Part shown: positions 12,290 through 26,054 of the stretch, piece by piece
Numbering within the stretch: position 1 is the first letter of the stretch
Layout: each line of letters opens with the position of its first letter
Assembly (NCBI GenBank): GCA_032717465.1
Contig: CM064732.1
Location: 36,527,822 to 36,591,821, forward strand
Direction of reading: 5' to 3'
From: Coenobita brevimanus
Lineage: Eukaryota > Arthropoda > Malacostraca > Decapoda > Coenobitidae
DNA length: 64,000 bases
Notes under the pieces: generated by a model
What the model was told of the DNA's origin: nothing
What the model saw: only the letters and a program-made list of their open reading frames with translations
The model's database searches: none
Program-made: the position numbers and the translations under genes

Positions 12290-13398
12290 CCAAGCGGATA
12301 TTTGACTACTGATCATCTACACACAATGAATTAGCTAACTGAGAATACTACATAATATAATAAACCACTGTACTTAAGTTTTGTTGATTATGTTAATGCT
12401 TTTGACTCAGTGGAGCACATAGTAATTATAAACTCATTGCGACAACAAGGAGTAAATGAGAACATTGTAAACCTACTCGAAAACATATATAAAGAGGGAA
12501 CTGCTACAGTTTAATTACATAGACACGGAAAAAAATAAGACTGCGAAGAGCTTGTGTCAGAGATACAATTTCACCAAAATTATTTACACCATGCCTAGAA
12601 AGCATTTTGAGAAAGCTAGACTGGGAAAACAAAGGAGCAAACAAAGATGGAGAAAAGCTAAATAGTTTAAGATTTGCAGATGACATTGTCCTAATCTCTG
12701 AAACGGCAGAGACATTGCAAGAAATGTTAAATGACTTAAACAGAGAAAGTCTCAGAGCAGGGCTAAATAGAAAAATTGGGGTAAAATAAAAGCAATGTTT
12801 AATCGAAATACGCCAAAAAGCGTCGTCAGAAAAAGCGAAGACATTCTTGAAAATGTCGAGAAGTACAGTTACTTGGGGCAAATACTAAAATTAATGAAAC
12901 GACCATGATGACGAGAAAAAAGAAAAAAGAATTACTTTTGGATGGAAAGCTTTCGGTAAACATAGAGACATCATGAAAAGTAGCTTGCCAATATGTAGGC
13001 TATGGAACGAAAGGTATATAACGAATGTAAAATTCCAGCTATGACGTACGGTTGTGAGACCTGGAAATTGACAAAATCGAGAGAAAGTCAACTAATCCGT
13101 GCTCAGAGGGCAATGGGAAGGTCAGTGTTGGAAATGTCTTTTAGAGACAAGAAAAGAAGAGCTTGAGTGAGAGCACAGACGAAAGTCAAAGTCATTATAA
13201 AAATGGGATAACCGATGGAGCAAGAGGGTGACCGACTGGACTTCAAGAGATGGTAAGCGCAGCAGAAAAGGCCAGACAGGAAGTGGAGAGATGGGATAGA
13301 GAAGATGCAGGGAAAACCTGGCAGAGATTGGCTCAGTCAAGGAATTTGTGGAAAAGGCTGGGGGAGGCCTTTGATCAGCAGAGGACTTACAATAACTG
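12290..13398 (+). mobile_element. RTE-like LINE, 3' half (RT palm to C-terminus)
   Basis: Translation across frames gives the RT motifs in order. Motif A is LSFVDYVNAFDSVEH (about 12385-12420, catalytic Asp present). Motif C is NSLRFADDIVLISETAE (within 12607-12789, both Asp present). The thumb and C-terminal tail follow, ending near [21 protein letters not shown] at about 13300-13365. Frameshifts and stops lie between the segments. It resembles the large minus-strand copy at 41330-44200, so both belong to one family. The 3' end has a short tgatga and then merges with (TA)n. It is truncated in the RT domain at its 5' side. Confidence 0.88.
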
Positions 13399-13399
13399 A

Positions 13400-13460
<61 letters not shown>

Positions 13461-13511
13461 TTCATACACACACACACACACACACACACATATAAATATA
13501 TATATATATAT

Positions 13512-13542
<31 letters not shown>
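13400..13542. repeat. Compound (TA)n-(CA)n-(TA)n microsatellite
   Basis: (TA)n 13401-13457, (CA)n about 13465-13490, (TA)n 13499-13542. It begins at the LINE 3' end and ends at the start of the SINE copy. Confidence 0.98.
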
Positions 13543-13543
<1 letters not shown>

Positions 13544-13547
<4 letters not shown>

Positions 13548-13744
13548 GGCGCCTGGTGGTTTAGTGGTAATTATTGCGCTCCGATCGGATTGAGCCGGTG
13601 AAGGTTTATATCCAAGGGATGGTTGGGGTTTATTGCTCACGTAATGCCACTCAGGGATGAGTGAGGCTGGTCACTCTCATCTTAAATGCCAGGACCAACT
13701 CTCCTAGCCCCGGGCTCCTACGCTGCTCATGGGGCAACGTAGGA

Positions 13745-13747
<3 letters not shown>
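13544..13747 (+). mobile_element. tRNA-derived SINE, family A, copy 1
   Basis: A polymerase III A box (tggtttagtgg, 13557-13567) and a decayed B box (ggtttatatcc, 13603-13613) are spaced as in tRNA-derived SINEs. The body continues to gggcaacgtaggatt and then runs into (AT)n. The same unit recurs at 57001-57204 with about 90 percent identity by eye, which shows that it is a dispersed family. Its 3' tail type (ggat-rich or AT) resembles that of RTE-mobilised elements. No target duplication could be identified because both flanks are (TA)n. Confidence 0.82.

Positions 13748-13801
<54 letters not shown>
13748..13801. repeat. (AT)n microsatellite at SINE 3' end
   Basis: About 26 AT units between the SINE tail and the next LINE fragment. 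Confidence 0.98.
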
Positions 13802-13803
<2 letters not shown>

Positions 13804-14603
13804 GAATGGTGATGGATGGAATAGCTTACATTTGTTGTATGCTGATGATGCAGTACTACTTGCAAATACCGGACAAGAACTTGGTAGACTAGTGCAGAGT
13901 GTTGCTGATGTCTGTGAGCGTCGTGCCTTGAAAGTAAATGAAGAAAAGAGTACAGTGATGGTTACTGAGAGAGAAGGTGACTCGTAGTGCTATACTACAT
14001 TGAATGGAGAGAGACTGGAATTGGTAAGAAAGTTCAAATACCTGGGTACAGTGATAGAAAAGAGAGAAAATATGCAAAAGAAGTGGACAATAGTGTGACA
14101 CAAGGAAGGAAAGTAGCTGGTGCAATGAAAGCCTTGATAAGAAACAGACGCGTGAATGTTGCAGCTGCACGAGGCTTACATGAAGGATTGTTATGCCAAC
14201 TTTACCATGTGGATGTGAGACTATCGTGTGGCATGAAAAAGAAAAGTCAGGAATGACAGCACTGGAGATGGGACTGCTGAGGAATGTATGTGGAGTACCA
14301 AGAGTGGATAGGATACGAAATAATGTGATTCGTGAAAGATGTGGAGTGAGGAAGTCTGTGGACACCAAATCGAAGAGAGTGTACTGAGATGGTATGGTCA
14401 TGTGGAGAGAATGGATAGCAGTAGAGTGGTGAAAAAGGTATATCTGAGTGAATTTGAAGGAGGGAGGAGACGAGGTAGGCCAAGGAGAAGGTGAAGGGAT
14501 ATGGTGGATGAGTGTGTGAGGAAGAGAGGTTTGGAAGTAAGTGAGGCTAGGGGACTGACAAGAGATTGAGCTGGCTGGAAGAATATTGTGAGGAGAAGCA
14601 CAT
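13802..14603 (+). mobile_element. LINE fragment, RT motif C to C-terminus
   Basis: The first frame has LHLLYADDAVLLANTGQELG, the RT catalytic YADD box, followed by the thumb (VCERRALKVNEEKSTVMV). After a frameshift at about 13985 come LELVRKFKYLGTVIEK, the core of LRNVCGVPRVDRIRNNVI and, in another frame, VLRWYGHVERMDSSRVV and EGGRRRGRPRR, which is the usual C-terminal block of these LINEs. At least five stops or frameshifts are present. The same C-terminal block occurs in a different copy at 59035-59523. Confidence 0.85.
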
Positions 14604-14639
14604 GATCACGGATTTGGCACCCCTTGTTAACGTGATAGC

Positions 14640-14838
14640 GTCCGGACTGACTATCGGATACGTTTATGTGAAGCTACAAAACTGGTGAATGTTTTTGGCA
14701 CGTCTGATAGAGCCAGGTTTCCGGGGGCTTGAATGGTGAGCGAATGGAGGCGTGACCCATTGGATTGGGCAAATTTGGGCTGTCTGGACATTGCTACTCC
14801 TCACCCTGCCCTAGGGTGGGAATGGTGGTCCGGATTAA
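14640..14838 (+). repeat. Dispersed repeat family B, copy 1
   Basis: About 195 bp that recur at 20042-20231. Shared blocks include ctgtctggacattgctactc, ctcaccctgccc and gtgaatgtttttggc. It ends with ggtccggat and then (AT)n. It may be a SINE without clear polymerase III boxes, or a LINE 3' end. It follows a LINE fragment directly, but the second copy stands alone. Confidence 0.75.
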
Positions 14839-14862
14839 ATATATATATATATATATATATAT
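14839..14862. repeat. (AT)n tail of repeat B
   Basis: Twelve AT units starting at the 3' end of family B and ending at the 5' truncation point of the next LINE. Confidence 0.9.
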
Positions 14863-17546
14863 TAAGCTTCACTTCATCCAGTTTTGATTACTCATTATGT
14901 AAACTAAATTGTCAAAACATTACCAAATATATTTGTGTAGTTTATCGTTCCCCCAATGCTTCTTCGGAACCCAGTGTAATTGATTCCATATCCACTCGGT
15001 TGAGTAACCTTAACCTTGCTCTTGGCACCGAAATTACCATTTTGGGTGATTTTAACATACACAATGTTGAATGGTTATTGCATTCTGCCCGGACTGACGA
15101 CGCTGGTCTAGAGTGCGAGCTGTTTGCGGAATCGTTTAATCTCACCCAGTTGGTAAAGCAACCAACCAGAATACCTGATAATCCTGATCATAATGCCCAT
15201 CTCTTGGATTTATTCTTGACAAATAATCCATATCAATACAGGATAGAGGTACTGTCACCACTTGGATCCTCTGACCACAATCTCATCAAAGCCTCATTAG
15301 TTAACCCTCCCACACCTCCCCATTCTGAACCTGTCAGGGTGACCCGATGGCACTTTGATAGGGCAGACTGGGATGGATTTAGAAATTATCTTGCTGACAT
15401 TCCATGGCAGTCTTTCTTCTCTAGTGATCCCAATTCTACCCAGTCCCACATTTGTGACTTAATACTAGCTGGTATGGACTTATTCATACCATGTCAACAG
15501 TTCACTAAAAGATCGAACTTTCCAAAATGTTTGATGGCAACTGTGCCAGAGCAACAGCCCAAAAGTCATTAGCATATAACTCTTACTTAAATCAAAAACA
15601 TCTGAATCACTCTCCCAATTTAAAATTGCTAGAAATCATGCAAAAGCTGTATTAAATCTATCTAAATCAAACTTTCTTCAAAAGCAAGCATGAAAACTAC
15701 TGAACAACCCTAATGACAATAGAATATTCTGGTCAACTCTTAATTCTTTCAATAATAACTTTAACAAGTCATCTTCCATTCCCCCACTAAAATCTTCAGA
15801 TGGCAACATTACAAATGACCCGCGTGGGAAAGCAGATACCTTTGCCAGTACATTTGCCAGAAACTCTACCATAGACGATACCAGCCAGAATGTCCCAGTA
15901 CTGGAACTTGATTCTCCCGAAATTGCCCCACTTAAAATATAGACAAGATACGTAAAATCCATCCTAGACAATTTACCTACCAACAAAGCTTCAGGCCCAG
16001 ATGGAATTCCGCCAATTGTTTTGAAAAAGTGTTCCCCTGAACTTGCCTATGTCCTAGCTAAATTATTCAGACTATGCACACGTACTTCTTTATTCCCAAA
16101 TTCATGGAAAGAAGCCAATATCCACCCAATTCCGAAGAAAGGAAGTTCGTCTGACCCCTCCATTTACAAACCAATAGCTGTCACATCTTCTCTTCGTAAG
16201 GTATTTGAAACTTTAATTATTAAGCACATTGTTAAACATCTTGAATCCAACAACTTAATTAGTGATAGACAATATGGTTTTCGCCACGAAAGATCCACCA
16301 TTGACATACTGAATCTCTTAACTCATACCATCCATCAATCAATTGATCTTTTTGGAGAAACTCATGCAGTAGCTCTTGATATCTCTAAAGCTTTCGGCAG
16401 AGTATGGCACCGTTCCCTGCTGTCCAAACTCCCTTGCTATGGACTAAGGTCTTTTGTTCCTTTGATTTCTTCATATCTTAGTGACAGGAAAATAACAGTA
16501 AAAGTAGATGATGTATATTCCAATTTCCACTCAATTAACGCCGGCGTGCTGCAGGAAACAGTTCTGGCGCTAACCCTGTTTCTGGTTCATATTAATGATC
16601 TCTTATCTGTCACCCACAATCCCATTCATTCATATGCAGATGACTCAACACTACATAGTTCATTCACACTCAGACACCCATTTACAAAGTCTAATACCTC
16701 TACCTCTCAACTCAGTACAGCCATCTCCATAAATCAAGATCTATCTACGATCAGTGAAAGGGGACAAAACAACCTTGTCTCTTTTAATGCTAGTAAAACT
16801 AAATATATACAGTTTACTAATAGACAGATATTGCCAGATTCGTACATTACCTTTAGTGGTACTAATATTCCCATCTCTAAAAGTATTGAAATTCTTGGCG
16901 TCTCACTTAACAGTGCCCTCAGCTGGACCTCTCATGTCAGATCACTTGCTAAAACCGCCTCAAAGAAACTTGGATTATTGTACAGAGTCCGTACCTTCTT
17001 CGCCGATGAGCAGTTAGCTATAATTTATAAGAGTCATGTGCGGTCTCAGCTTGAATATTGCTCACCCTTGTGAAATGGTTGTGGAGAGGTTGCATTAAGA
17101 CAACTAGCCAAATTCAGAACAAAGCTGTTAGAATCATTAACAACCCTATCATTACATATAAACTACCTCCCCTGCAAGTAAGAAGGAACGTTGCCTCCCT
17201 TGCATTATTTTACAGATATTCTTTTGGCAAATGCTCAGACGAAGTTGCATCCATGGTGCCACCTCTCCATGCCTTCCCTCGTGCTACACGGGCATCTGGT
17301 AGCGCTCATGACTGGAATGTCACTCAGCCATATTGCAGAACTTCTGCCTATCAGAATTCTTTCATTCCCTGAACTGCATCTCTCTGGAATTCGCTTCCCC
17401 AGAGTTATTTCCCTCCAAATTTCAACTCACAGCTGTTCAAGTCTAACTGTTACAGATATTTTATGAACGAAGGATGCCAGTAATCTGGTGTATGGATTTT
17501 TTTTTTTTTATTCATTTGTTTTTCCTTCCTCCTTTCTGTTATTAAA

Positions 17547-17548
<2 letters not shown>
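14863..17548 (+). mobile_element. LINE with endonuclease and reverse transcriptase (I/Nimb- or CR1-like)
   Basis: This is a 2.6-kb copy, truncated within the endonuclease. The endonuclease shows CVVYRSPNASSEP, TILGDFNIHNVEWL, LLDLFLTNNP and LGSSDHNLI (14900-15290). A broken linker (15573-16020) with stops at about 15690 and 15942 follows, then a 350-codon RT frame (16021-17073). Motif A is ALDISKAFGRVWH (catalytic Asp kept, second conserved Asp lost). Motif B is INAGVLQETVLALTLF, where PQGS is changed. Motif C is HSYADDSTLH. The C-terminal part (17058-17466) is split over two frames. A non-coding 3' end precedes (TA)n at 17549. The altered motif B and the stops mean it is inactive. The clade is uncertain. 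Confidence 0.9.
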
Positions 17549-17600
<52 letters not shown>

Positions 17601-17617
17601 TATAGATATATATATAT

Positions 17618-17652
<35 letters not shown>
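17549..17652. repeat. (TA)n microsatellite, target of the mariner insertion
   Basis: TA units with a few GATA interruptions. It lies between the LINE 3' end and the left end of the mariner element. Confidence 0.97.
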
Positions 17653-17656
<4 letters not shown>

Positions 17657-18969
17657 ATGACCCAGAAAAAACTCCCACATTTCAAAGGTAAATGAAAAAA
17701 AAAAAAAGGTTAAAGATAATCAAAATATTATTTGCACACATGAAACTTCATTCAGTACAGTTTTTATTCATCATGTTTTAAAGATGACATCCTCCAAATG
17801 GTGGCGTCATTGTATATACACACTTGGAGGCGATTTCTGAAGGCTCCCATGGCTCGACGGCTCATGTCGGGTGGAATAGCGGCTATCTCGTGCTGAATAG
17901 CAACCTTAAGGGCTTCAAGAGTTTGGGGTCGATGAGTATACATTCGTGATTTAAGGTAGCCCCACAGAAAAAAATCACAAGGGGCGAGGTCAAGGGAACA
18001 GGCTGGCCACCCAACATCACCACCAATGAGATCACCCGATCCGGAAATATTTCCCTCAGCACTTGCAATGATCTTCGAGCTGTGTGTGTTGTATCTTCAT
18101 CTTGCTGAAACCACATATCGAGTTCTTCAAGCTCAAGGTGTTCGAGTTGTGGCCTTAGAAAGTTTTTGAGCATATCAGTGTAACAGTCAGAAGTTATGAT
18201 AACTGTTACACCACCCTCTTTAAAGAAATAAGGACCTACGATGCCAACATCGGCAACAGCGCACTACACAGTCACTTGATCGGAGTGCAGTGGTCTTTTG
18301 TGTAGCATGCAAGGGTTGTCTTCAAACAAATAGCGAAAATTTTGTTTGTTTACAGCCACTCAAATGGAAATGAGCTTCGTCACTGCACAAGAGAACAGCA
18401 TCTTCCGGAACATGTTGCAGAATGTTCTCACATAACTCCCTGCGGCTTATCCAGTCTCTTTCATTGAGTTCTTGCACAACCATCATTTTGTATGGATGGA
18501 AGTGAAGGTCACGGTGTAAGATTTTCCTTGCAGTTTCCCAGGATATCCCTACAGCTAAAGCATGCTTCTGCGCAGAACATCTCGGAGACTGCACAACAGA
18601 TCGCCTCAATGCTTCAATATTCTCAGGCATATGAGCGCTCCTAGGTCGACCAGGTGATTGTCTTTTTAAAGCTGAGCCTGTTGCCCTGAAAATCTCAACC
18701 CACTGCAAGATGGTTTGCTGATCTGGAATGTTTTGGTTCCATGGAATACTGAAACATCTTCAAAAGGCCCTCTGCACAGCGATCATGGAATGGTTGTTTG
18801 TGAAGAACGCTTTGACAGCGAATGCATGGTGTGCTCCCGACGACGCCATTTGGCGACTGAGGACGGTTGAGGTTGGGCTACCATCAGACCCTAGCCCCAC
18901 TCCTCCCGCCTCACTACTGCCAGTGCTACAACCTTTCGAAATGTGGGAGGTTTTCTGGGGGTCACCCTG
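17653..18969 (-). mobile_element. Complete mariner-like transposon with terminal inverted repeats
   Basis: Both ends carry imperfect inverted repeats of about 35 bp. Right end, reverse complement: cagggtgacccccagaaaac, then ctcccacatttc. Left end: taagatgacccagaaaaaac, then tcccacatttc. TA flanks both sides (17651-17652 and 18970-18971), as expected for Tc1/mariner, although the left TA sits inside a (TA)n array. The 1,317-bp length is normal for mariner. The single transposase gene on the minus strand occupies almost the whole interior and is disabled. Confidence 0.93.
17764..18849 (-). pseudogene. mariner transposase, disabled by stops and frameshifts
   Basis: The reading starts at the ATG at 18847-18849. 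The N-terminal DUF4817/HTH part (FAVKAFFTNNHSMIAVQRAF) is cut by TGA at 18760-18762, in an AF-Arg context, so probably from CGA. The next frame (18322-18708) has SPGRPRSAHMPENIEALRRS, HRDLHFHPYKMMVVQELNER and the first catalytic Asp in LLCSDEAHFHLSG. A one-base loss follows at about 18345. A TAG in place of Trp lies near 18268. The second Asp is in MWFQQDEDTTHTA (normally QQDGATPHTA). A further frameshift near 18025 precedes WPACSLDLAPCDFFLWGYLK, with the third Asp, and the C-terminus ends at the stop at 17764-17766. All three acidic residues remain, so the decay is fairly recent. Confidence 0.92.
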
Positions 18970-19009
18970 TATATACAGTATATATGTGTTTGTATGTATG
19001 TATTTCACT

Positions 19010-19300
19010 GCTGTTCAACAACTGCCACCAATATAGTTGACCTTTATTCCAAAACTGCCACCATGGAATTTCATTGTTGTCCAAGTCCTGCCTAGGCGGA
19101 AATTCATTACAACCCCACCTTTGCTACCAAGGAAATTCATCACTATTCAACAACTGCCACCATGGAATGTCACTGTTACCTCACCCCTACCACCATGGAA
19201 TATCACTGATGTCCCACTCTAGCACCAAGAATTTTCACTGTTCTACCATCTCTTCCATAATGTACTTTCTTCACTGTTTCACCGTTGTCAGCATTGATAT
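19010..19300. repeat. Degenerate minisatellite, about 33-bp unit
   Basis: Seven to eight variant units built on ctgccaccatggaatttcac. Unit lengths are 32-34 bp, so some frames stay open across it without coding meaning. Confidence 0.75.
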
Positions 19301-20004
19301 TCACATGCGGCCTTCATGACTTGAATTACGCCCGTCTCTTACCTCTGACATCATGGAAGTTGATCGTTTGTGGACGGTGGGGTCTTCCTTAGTTTACTCG
19401 TGCTAACTCAAAACGAGTTTATTCAGCTAAGAGAGGTTGTCGAACTGGAGGGGTTTATTAACTGCATTTATTAACCTTATCACAACTCTTGAGCGTTTGT
19501 GAATTGAATAAAGTCGTCTGGGGCTAATACGGAACTTAAGACATCGTCGCATTGAAAGGATTTAACCTGCAGTTCTGTTAACGTGAATTTATTCCGCTTA
19601 AAAAGAGTTGTGAACGACATAGTTCTTATATATGGCTATACTCTCACTGATATACGAAACTTCATAACATGTCTCCGTTAGGCACACAGTTTAAACACAA
19701 CATCTTCATATCTTGTATGTAAGACACGTTATTTTGATATTAAACAGGTACATTTCCCATGAGAGGATTAATACTTGTAGTACCAAATTAACCGTTAAGA
19801 AAGAGTTGTTAAAGGCCGCTTCCATCCACAGTCACTACTGTTTCCTAAGATGCTAAACAGCAAAACCTTCACTCTCGGTTTCCGCTTTGCTGCAATGCAA
19901 TCAAATCATCTGTGAAAGCATCCCCTAAAAGCTAACTGGAACAGGCTGCTTGCGTTTCCATTTGTCTAGATTTCGAGTCAGTGTTCCTGGACTCTAAGCT
20001 TACT

Positions 20005-20008
<4 letters not shown>
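19301..20008. other. No gene; satellite-like phrases
   Basis: Contains phrases of the tcrtctggc type near 19512 and 19911, shared with many other places in the window. No coding signal. Confidence 0.4.

Positions 20009-20042
<34 letters not shown>
20009..20042. repeat. (ATT)n microsatellite
   Basis: About 11 ATT units immediately upstream of repeat B copy 2. Confidence 0.97.
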
Positions 20043-20231
20043 GACTCAATCGGATACGCTGTGTGAAGCTGCAGAATGTGGTGAATGTTTTTGGCGTATC
20101 CGGTGGGGCCAGGATTCCGGAGACTCGAATGATGAGTGAATGGAAGTGTGGCCTATTTGGATTGGGCAAGTTTGTGCTGTCTGGACATTGCTACTCCTCA
20201 CCCTGCCCTTGGGTGGGAAAGGAGATCCGGA
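20043..20231 (+). repeat. Dispersed repeat family B, copy 2
   Basis: Same unit as 14640-14838, ending in gatccggat followed by (GAT)n. The homology starts near ggatacg/gtgtgaagct in both copies, and the 3' tails differ (AT versus GAT). Confidence 0.75.
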
Positions 20232-20332
20232 TGATGATGATGATGATGATGATTATTATTACTAGTAGTAGTAGTAGTAGTAATAGTAGTAATACTAGTA
20301 GTAGTAGTGGTAGTAGTAGCAGTAGTAGTGTC
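20232..20332. repeat. Trinucleotide array (GAT)n, (ATT)n, (TAG)n
   Basis: (GAT)n directly extends the 3' end of repeat B and changes to (TAG)n with a few AAT interruptions. Confidence 0.95.
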
Positions 20333-21012
20333 TGAGGGTCCACAGGCCCCGCGATGTGAGATTAATGGTCTGAGCTTTGGCCTTGTTGATCAGTTCTGTC
20401 CCTGGAGAGTGAAAAATGTAAACCATACAATGTTTCAGGGAAGGAGAGTAAGTCTTCAGGCCACACATTTTGGCAGCCTTTTCTCGATATTAATCCTTCC
20501 ATCCAGTGAGGCATTCGCTTGGTATACTGCGTATACTGTTAAACTATTTCATTCCACTTTGGACAAACCTCCAACAACAAAGGAGTTAGTGAAGGCCGTA
20601 ACTAACTCCTCCTGCTCGAAAAGTCACCTCAGAGCTGAATGAAATCATCAACACATAGCAAAAATAATAAACATTACGTCATGAGATTGAACTATTCAAG
20701 TCCACATTTACAGTATTTACGGGATAAAATGCTTCACAATATTTCAGTACCACCTACATGCCAATTTTCCTCAGATAATACTATCAGCTATATGGAAAAA
20801 CATGTGATATTTAAGAACACAGCCCTCTTTTATGAGGAAGAATGAATAATTTTCTCCCTATTTTTAGGTCTGCAAAGGTGGCACATTCCAGTTGTTGGTT
20901 AAGAGAGTGGGCGCAGATTAGGGGAGTGACGTCATAATTAAAGGCATCTTCCAGCTTAGTGGGTGAGAAATGAGGGAAACAGGGAGGAAAGAAGGCATGA
21001 GTAAAGGATCGG
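20333..21012. other. No recognised feature
   Basis: Two short frames at 20307-20642 and 20639-20845 have no recognisable motif. They are no more than expected by chance. Confidence 0.45.
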
Positions 21013-21135
21013 GTGAGGGAGCTAGAGGGAGATGAGGTGAGGGAGGTAGGAAGAGTGATGGAGTGAGGGAGGTAGAGGGAGGAATGGGATGAAGGAGGCA
21101 GAGGGAGAGATGGAGTGAGGGGGAGAAATGGGTTC
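21013..21135. repeat. Purine-rich minisatellite, about 25-bp unit
   Basis: Five variant units starting with gtgagggaggtagaggga, spaced 24-27 bp. Confidence 0.8.
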
Positions 21136-21554
21136 AGGATATAATGTTACTTGTATCAGTAAGCTAGTGCATACTATGTAGGGATGGTCCGGAATTCAGT
21201 GACGTCATATTACATAAAACCGTGCACAAAAAAGCTTGCGAAACTCCGCCAATGCATACGGACTAACTGACCTTCGCTATTTAAGTACGAGTTAATCGCA
21301 AAGTCCCATTAACTTTTAAAGGAGTCCTGAACTCGGTTTGCAAAAATATAAATTCTTTTCTTTCTTCCTTCATCATTCATAACTCCAAAACGAAGAGATG
21401 CACACGAATGTGGTATGCACCAAAAAGCTTCGTAACAGCGCAGGATACTTCCTACATATTCAGGGTTGCATTCGAGCTACAGTATGTAAATTACAGTTTA
21501 AAAACTTTCTTAAGCACGGATTTGCGTTGCCTCATTCCACATAACGCCAGTGGA

Positions 21555-22110
21555 GGGGAAACAGATCCATGGTGGAACATCGATCCAGGGTGAAGAAAAG
21601 GTTTATGGAAATATTAGGTTCATGGAAAATTAGGACCATTGTAAAAATAGGTCCACGGGGACAAATAGATCCATGGCAAAAAAATTTCCATGTTTGAAAA
21701 TAGGTCCGTGGGGGAAAATAGGTCCATTAGAAAAATAGATTCATGGGGAAAAACAGGTCCCTGGGAGATAAATTTCTCCTTAGTGGAAATAGGTTCATGA
21801 AGGCAAATAGGTCCAAAGGCGAGAATAGGTCCACGGTGCGAAATAGGTCACATAGGGAAAATGGGCCAACGATGGAAATATGCTGGTGTGGGGATATAGG
21901 TTCATGAGGAAAAGCGGTACATGTGACAAATTGTCCCAAAGGAGGGAAAATGGTCCAAGGGGGAAGAGGGGCCAAGGGAGAAAGTAGGCTTAAGGAAAAA
22001 ATAGGTCCATGGGGGTAAAAGTCCACTGGGGAAAACATATCGATGGGAAAATAAGTCCATGGAGGAAGATATGTCCGGGGGCGTGGGGGTGGGGGAAATA
22101 TGCCACAGTA
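21555..22110. repeat. Degenerate minisatellite, about 18-20-bp unit
   Basis: More than 25 variant units around ggaaaataggtccatgg. The minus strand stays open for 131 codons with a Pro/Phe/Ser-rich quasi-repeat, which reflects the array and not a gene. Confidence 0.85.
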
Positions 22111-22386
22111 GACGTGGATCATCCCTAGGGAAAAACAGATGTGGGAGTTGGCACCCAGGAGGCGTAGCTACAGACGGGTTTATATGGTAGCAGTATGTAA
22201 TATGTATTTTTGACAGCTAGTTTCCAGGAAAACATATAAACAAAAAAAAATATTTGAAAATTTTTGTTAACATAGAGGGTTGAGATGTAAAAACCAGAGA
22301 TGCAAGAGAGCATTTGAGACAGGAGGAGATTCACAGGTCTATACCCGTTACTACATTCCACCAGCTACACACATTATGTAAATACA

Positions 22387-22722
22387 GTGTTGTTGTTGTT
22401 GATGATGATCAATCCCCGTCTATCTGGCCGAGCAGATCCATCAACCGCAGGCAACACACCGCCCCTGCAGGGTCGTCTGGTCCGGTGAGTCGATATTCCC
22501 TTGCGGTTGACAGCTCTTCCCCATATTGAGGGGCGGGGAAAAGTGTTAAGGTTTGGATCCTGGGTAGATGCCGCATTTACATCTCACCATCTAGTTAACA
22601 TGAGCACCATACTAGGCTCCACTTCACTCCGTGATCTGGTTATATGATTACCATCCAACACTGTAAATGTTTCCTGGGTTACAGGAAACCAACAGATTTG
22701 TCACTCACTGCAGAACCACCTT
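22387..22722 (-). repeat. Dispersed repeat family E, copy 1 (SINE-like)
   Basis: On the minus strand the head reads gagtgacaaatctgttggtt, then tcctgtaacccaggaaac and gatggtaatcatataaccag. The 3' end is an ATC/AAC tail (22388-22410 on plus as tgttgttgttgatgatgatc). Head homologues lie at 40905-40980, 56920-56995 and 62700-62825. No clear polymerase III boxes. Confidence 0.6.
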
Positions 22723-23523
<801 letters not shown>

Positions 23524-23620
23524 TGTTATGTGACATGGAGTGTAGTGATGATATATAAATGAATATCCGTTGCTCTCATCTGTCATATTAAACTTGTACA
23601 TGGGTCTCTTTCACTGCAGC

Positions 23621-23774
<154 letters not shown>

Positions 23775-23924
23775 TAACCATTTCTCGTCCCACATATATG
23801 CAAATGCATAACTATACTCACAGCCATATACACAATGATACATAAACAAAAGTATAAGCTTACCATCGTACAAAATGAACTAAATACATCCAAAAACAAA
23901 CAAACAGTAAAAAGCAGTACATAT

Positions 23925-24410
23925 GCCCTTAAACACAGCAAAATACAGAAGCATACACACTGTAGTACTCAGAATCATAAACAAAGCAGTACACAGAAGC
24001 ATTAACACAGCACTACACAGAACCATATACACAGCAGTACATAGAAGTATTAACACAGCACTACACAGAACCATAAACACAGCAGTACACAGAACTATAA
24101 ACAAAGCAGTACACAGAAACATAAACACAGCAGTACACAGAACCATAAACACAGCAGTACACAGAACTATAAACACAGCAGTACACAGAACCATATACAC
24201 AGCAGTACATAGAAGTATTAACACAGCACTACACAGAACCATAAACACAGCAGTACACAGAACTATAAACAAAGCAGTACACAGAACCATAAACACAGCA
24301 GTACACAGAACCATAAACACAGCAGTACACAGAACCATATACACAGCAGTACACAGAACTATAAACACAGCAGTACACAGAACCATATACACAGCAGTAC
24401 ACAATCATAA
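23925..24410. repeat. 24-bp minisatellite
   Basis: About 20 tandem units of acagcagtacacagaaccat plus aaac. Because 24 is a multiple of 3, both strands stay open: NTAVHRTI on plus (187 codons) and MVLCTAVF on minus (174 codons). Units differ by substitution, with a few changed lengths. Confidence 0.95.

Positions 24411-26054
<1,644 letters not shown>

Noticed and set aside
21727..22122. 131-codon Pro/Phe-rich minus-strand frame
   Set aside because: Explained by the degenerate 18-20-bp array. No signal peptide or domain.
23925..24410. CRISPR-like regular repeat
   Set aside because: The units are contiguous with no unique spacers, the host is clearly a eukaryote, and there are no cas genes.
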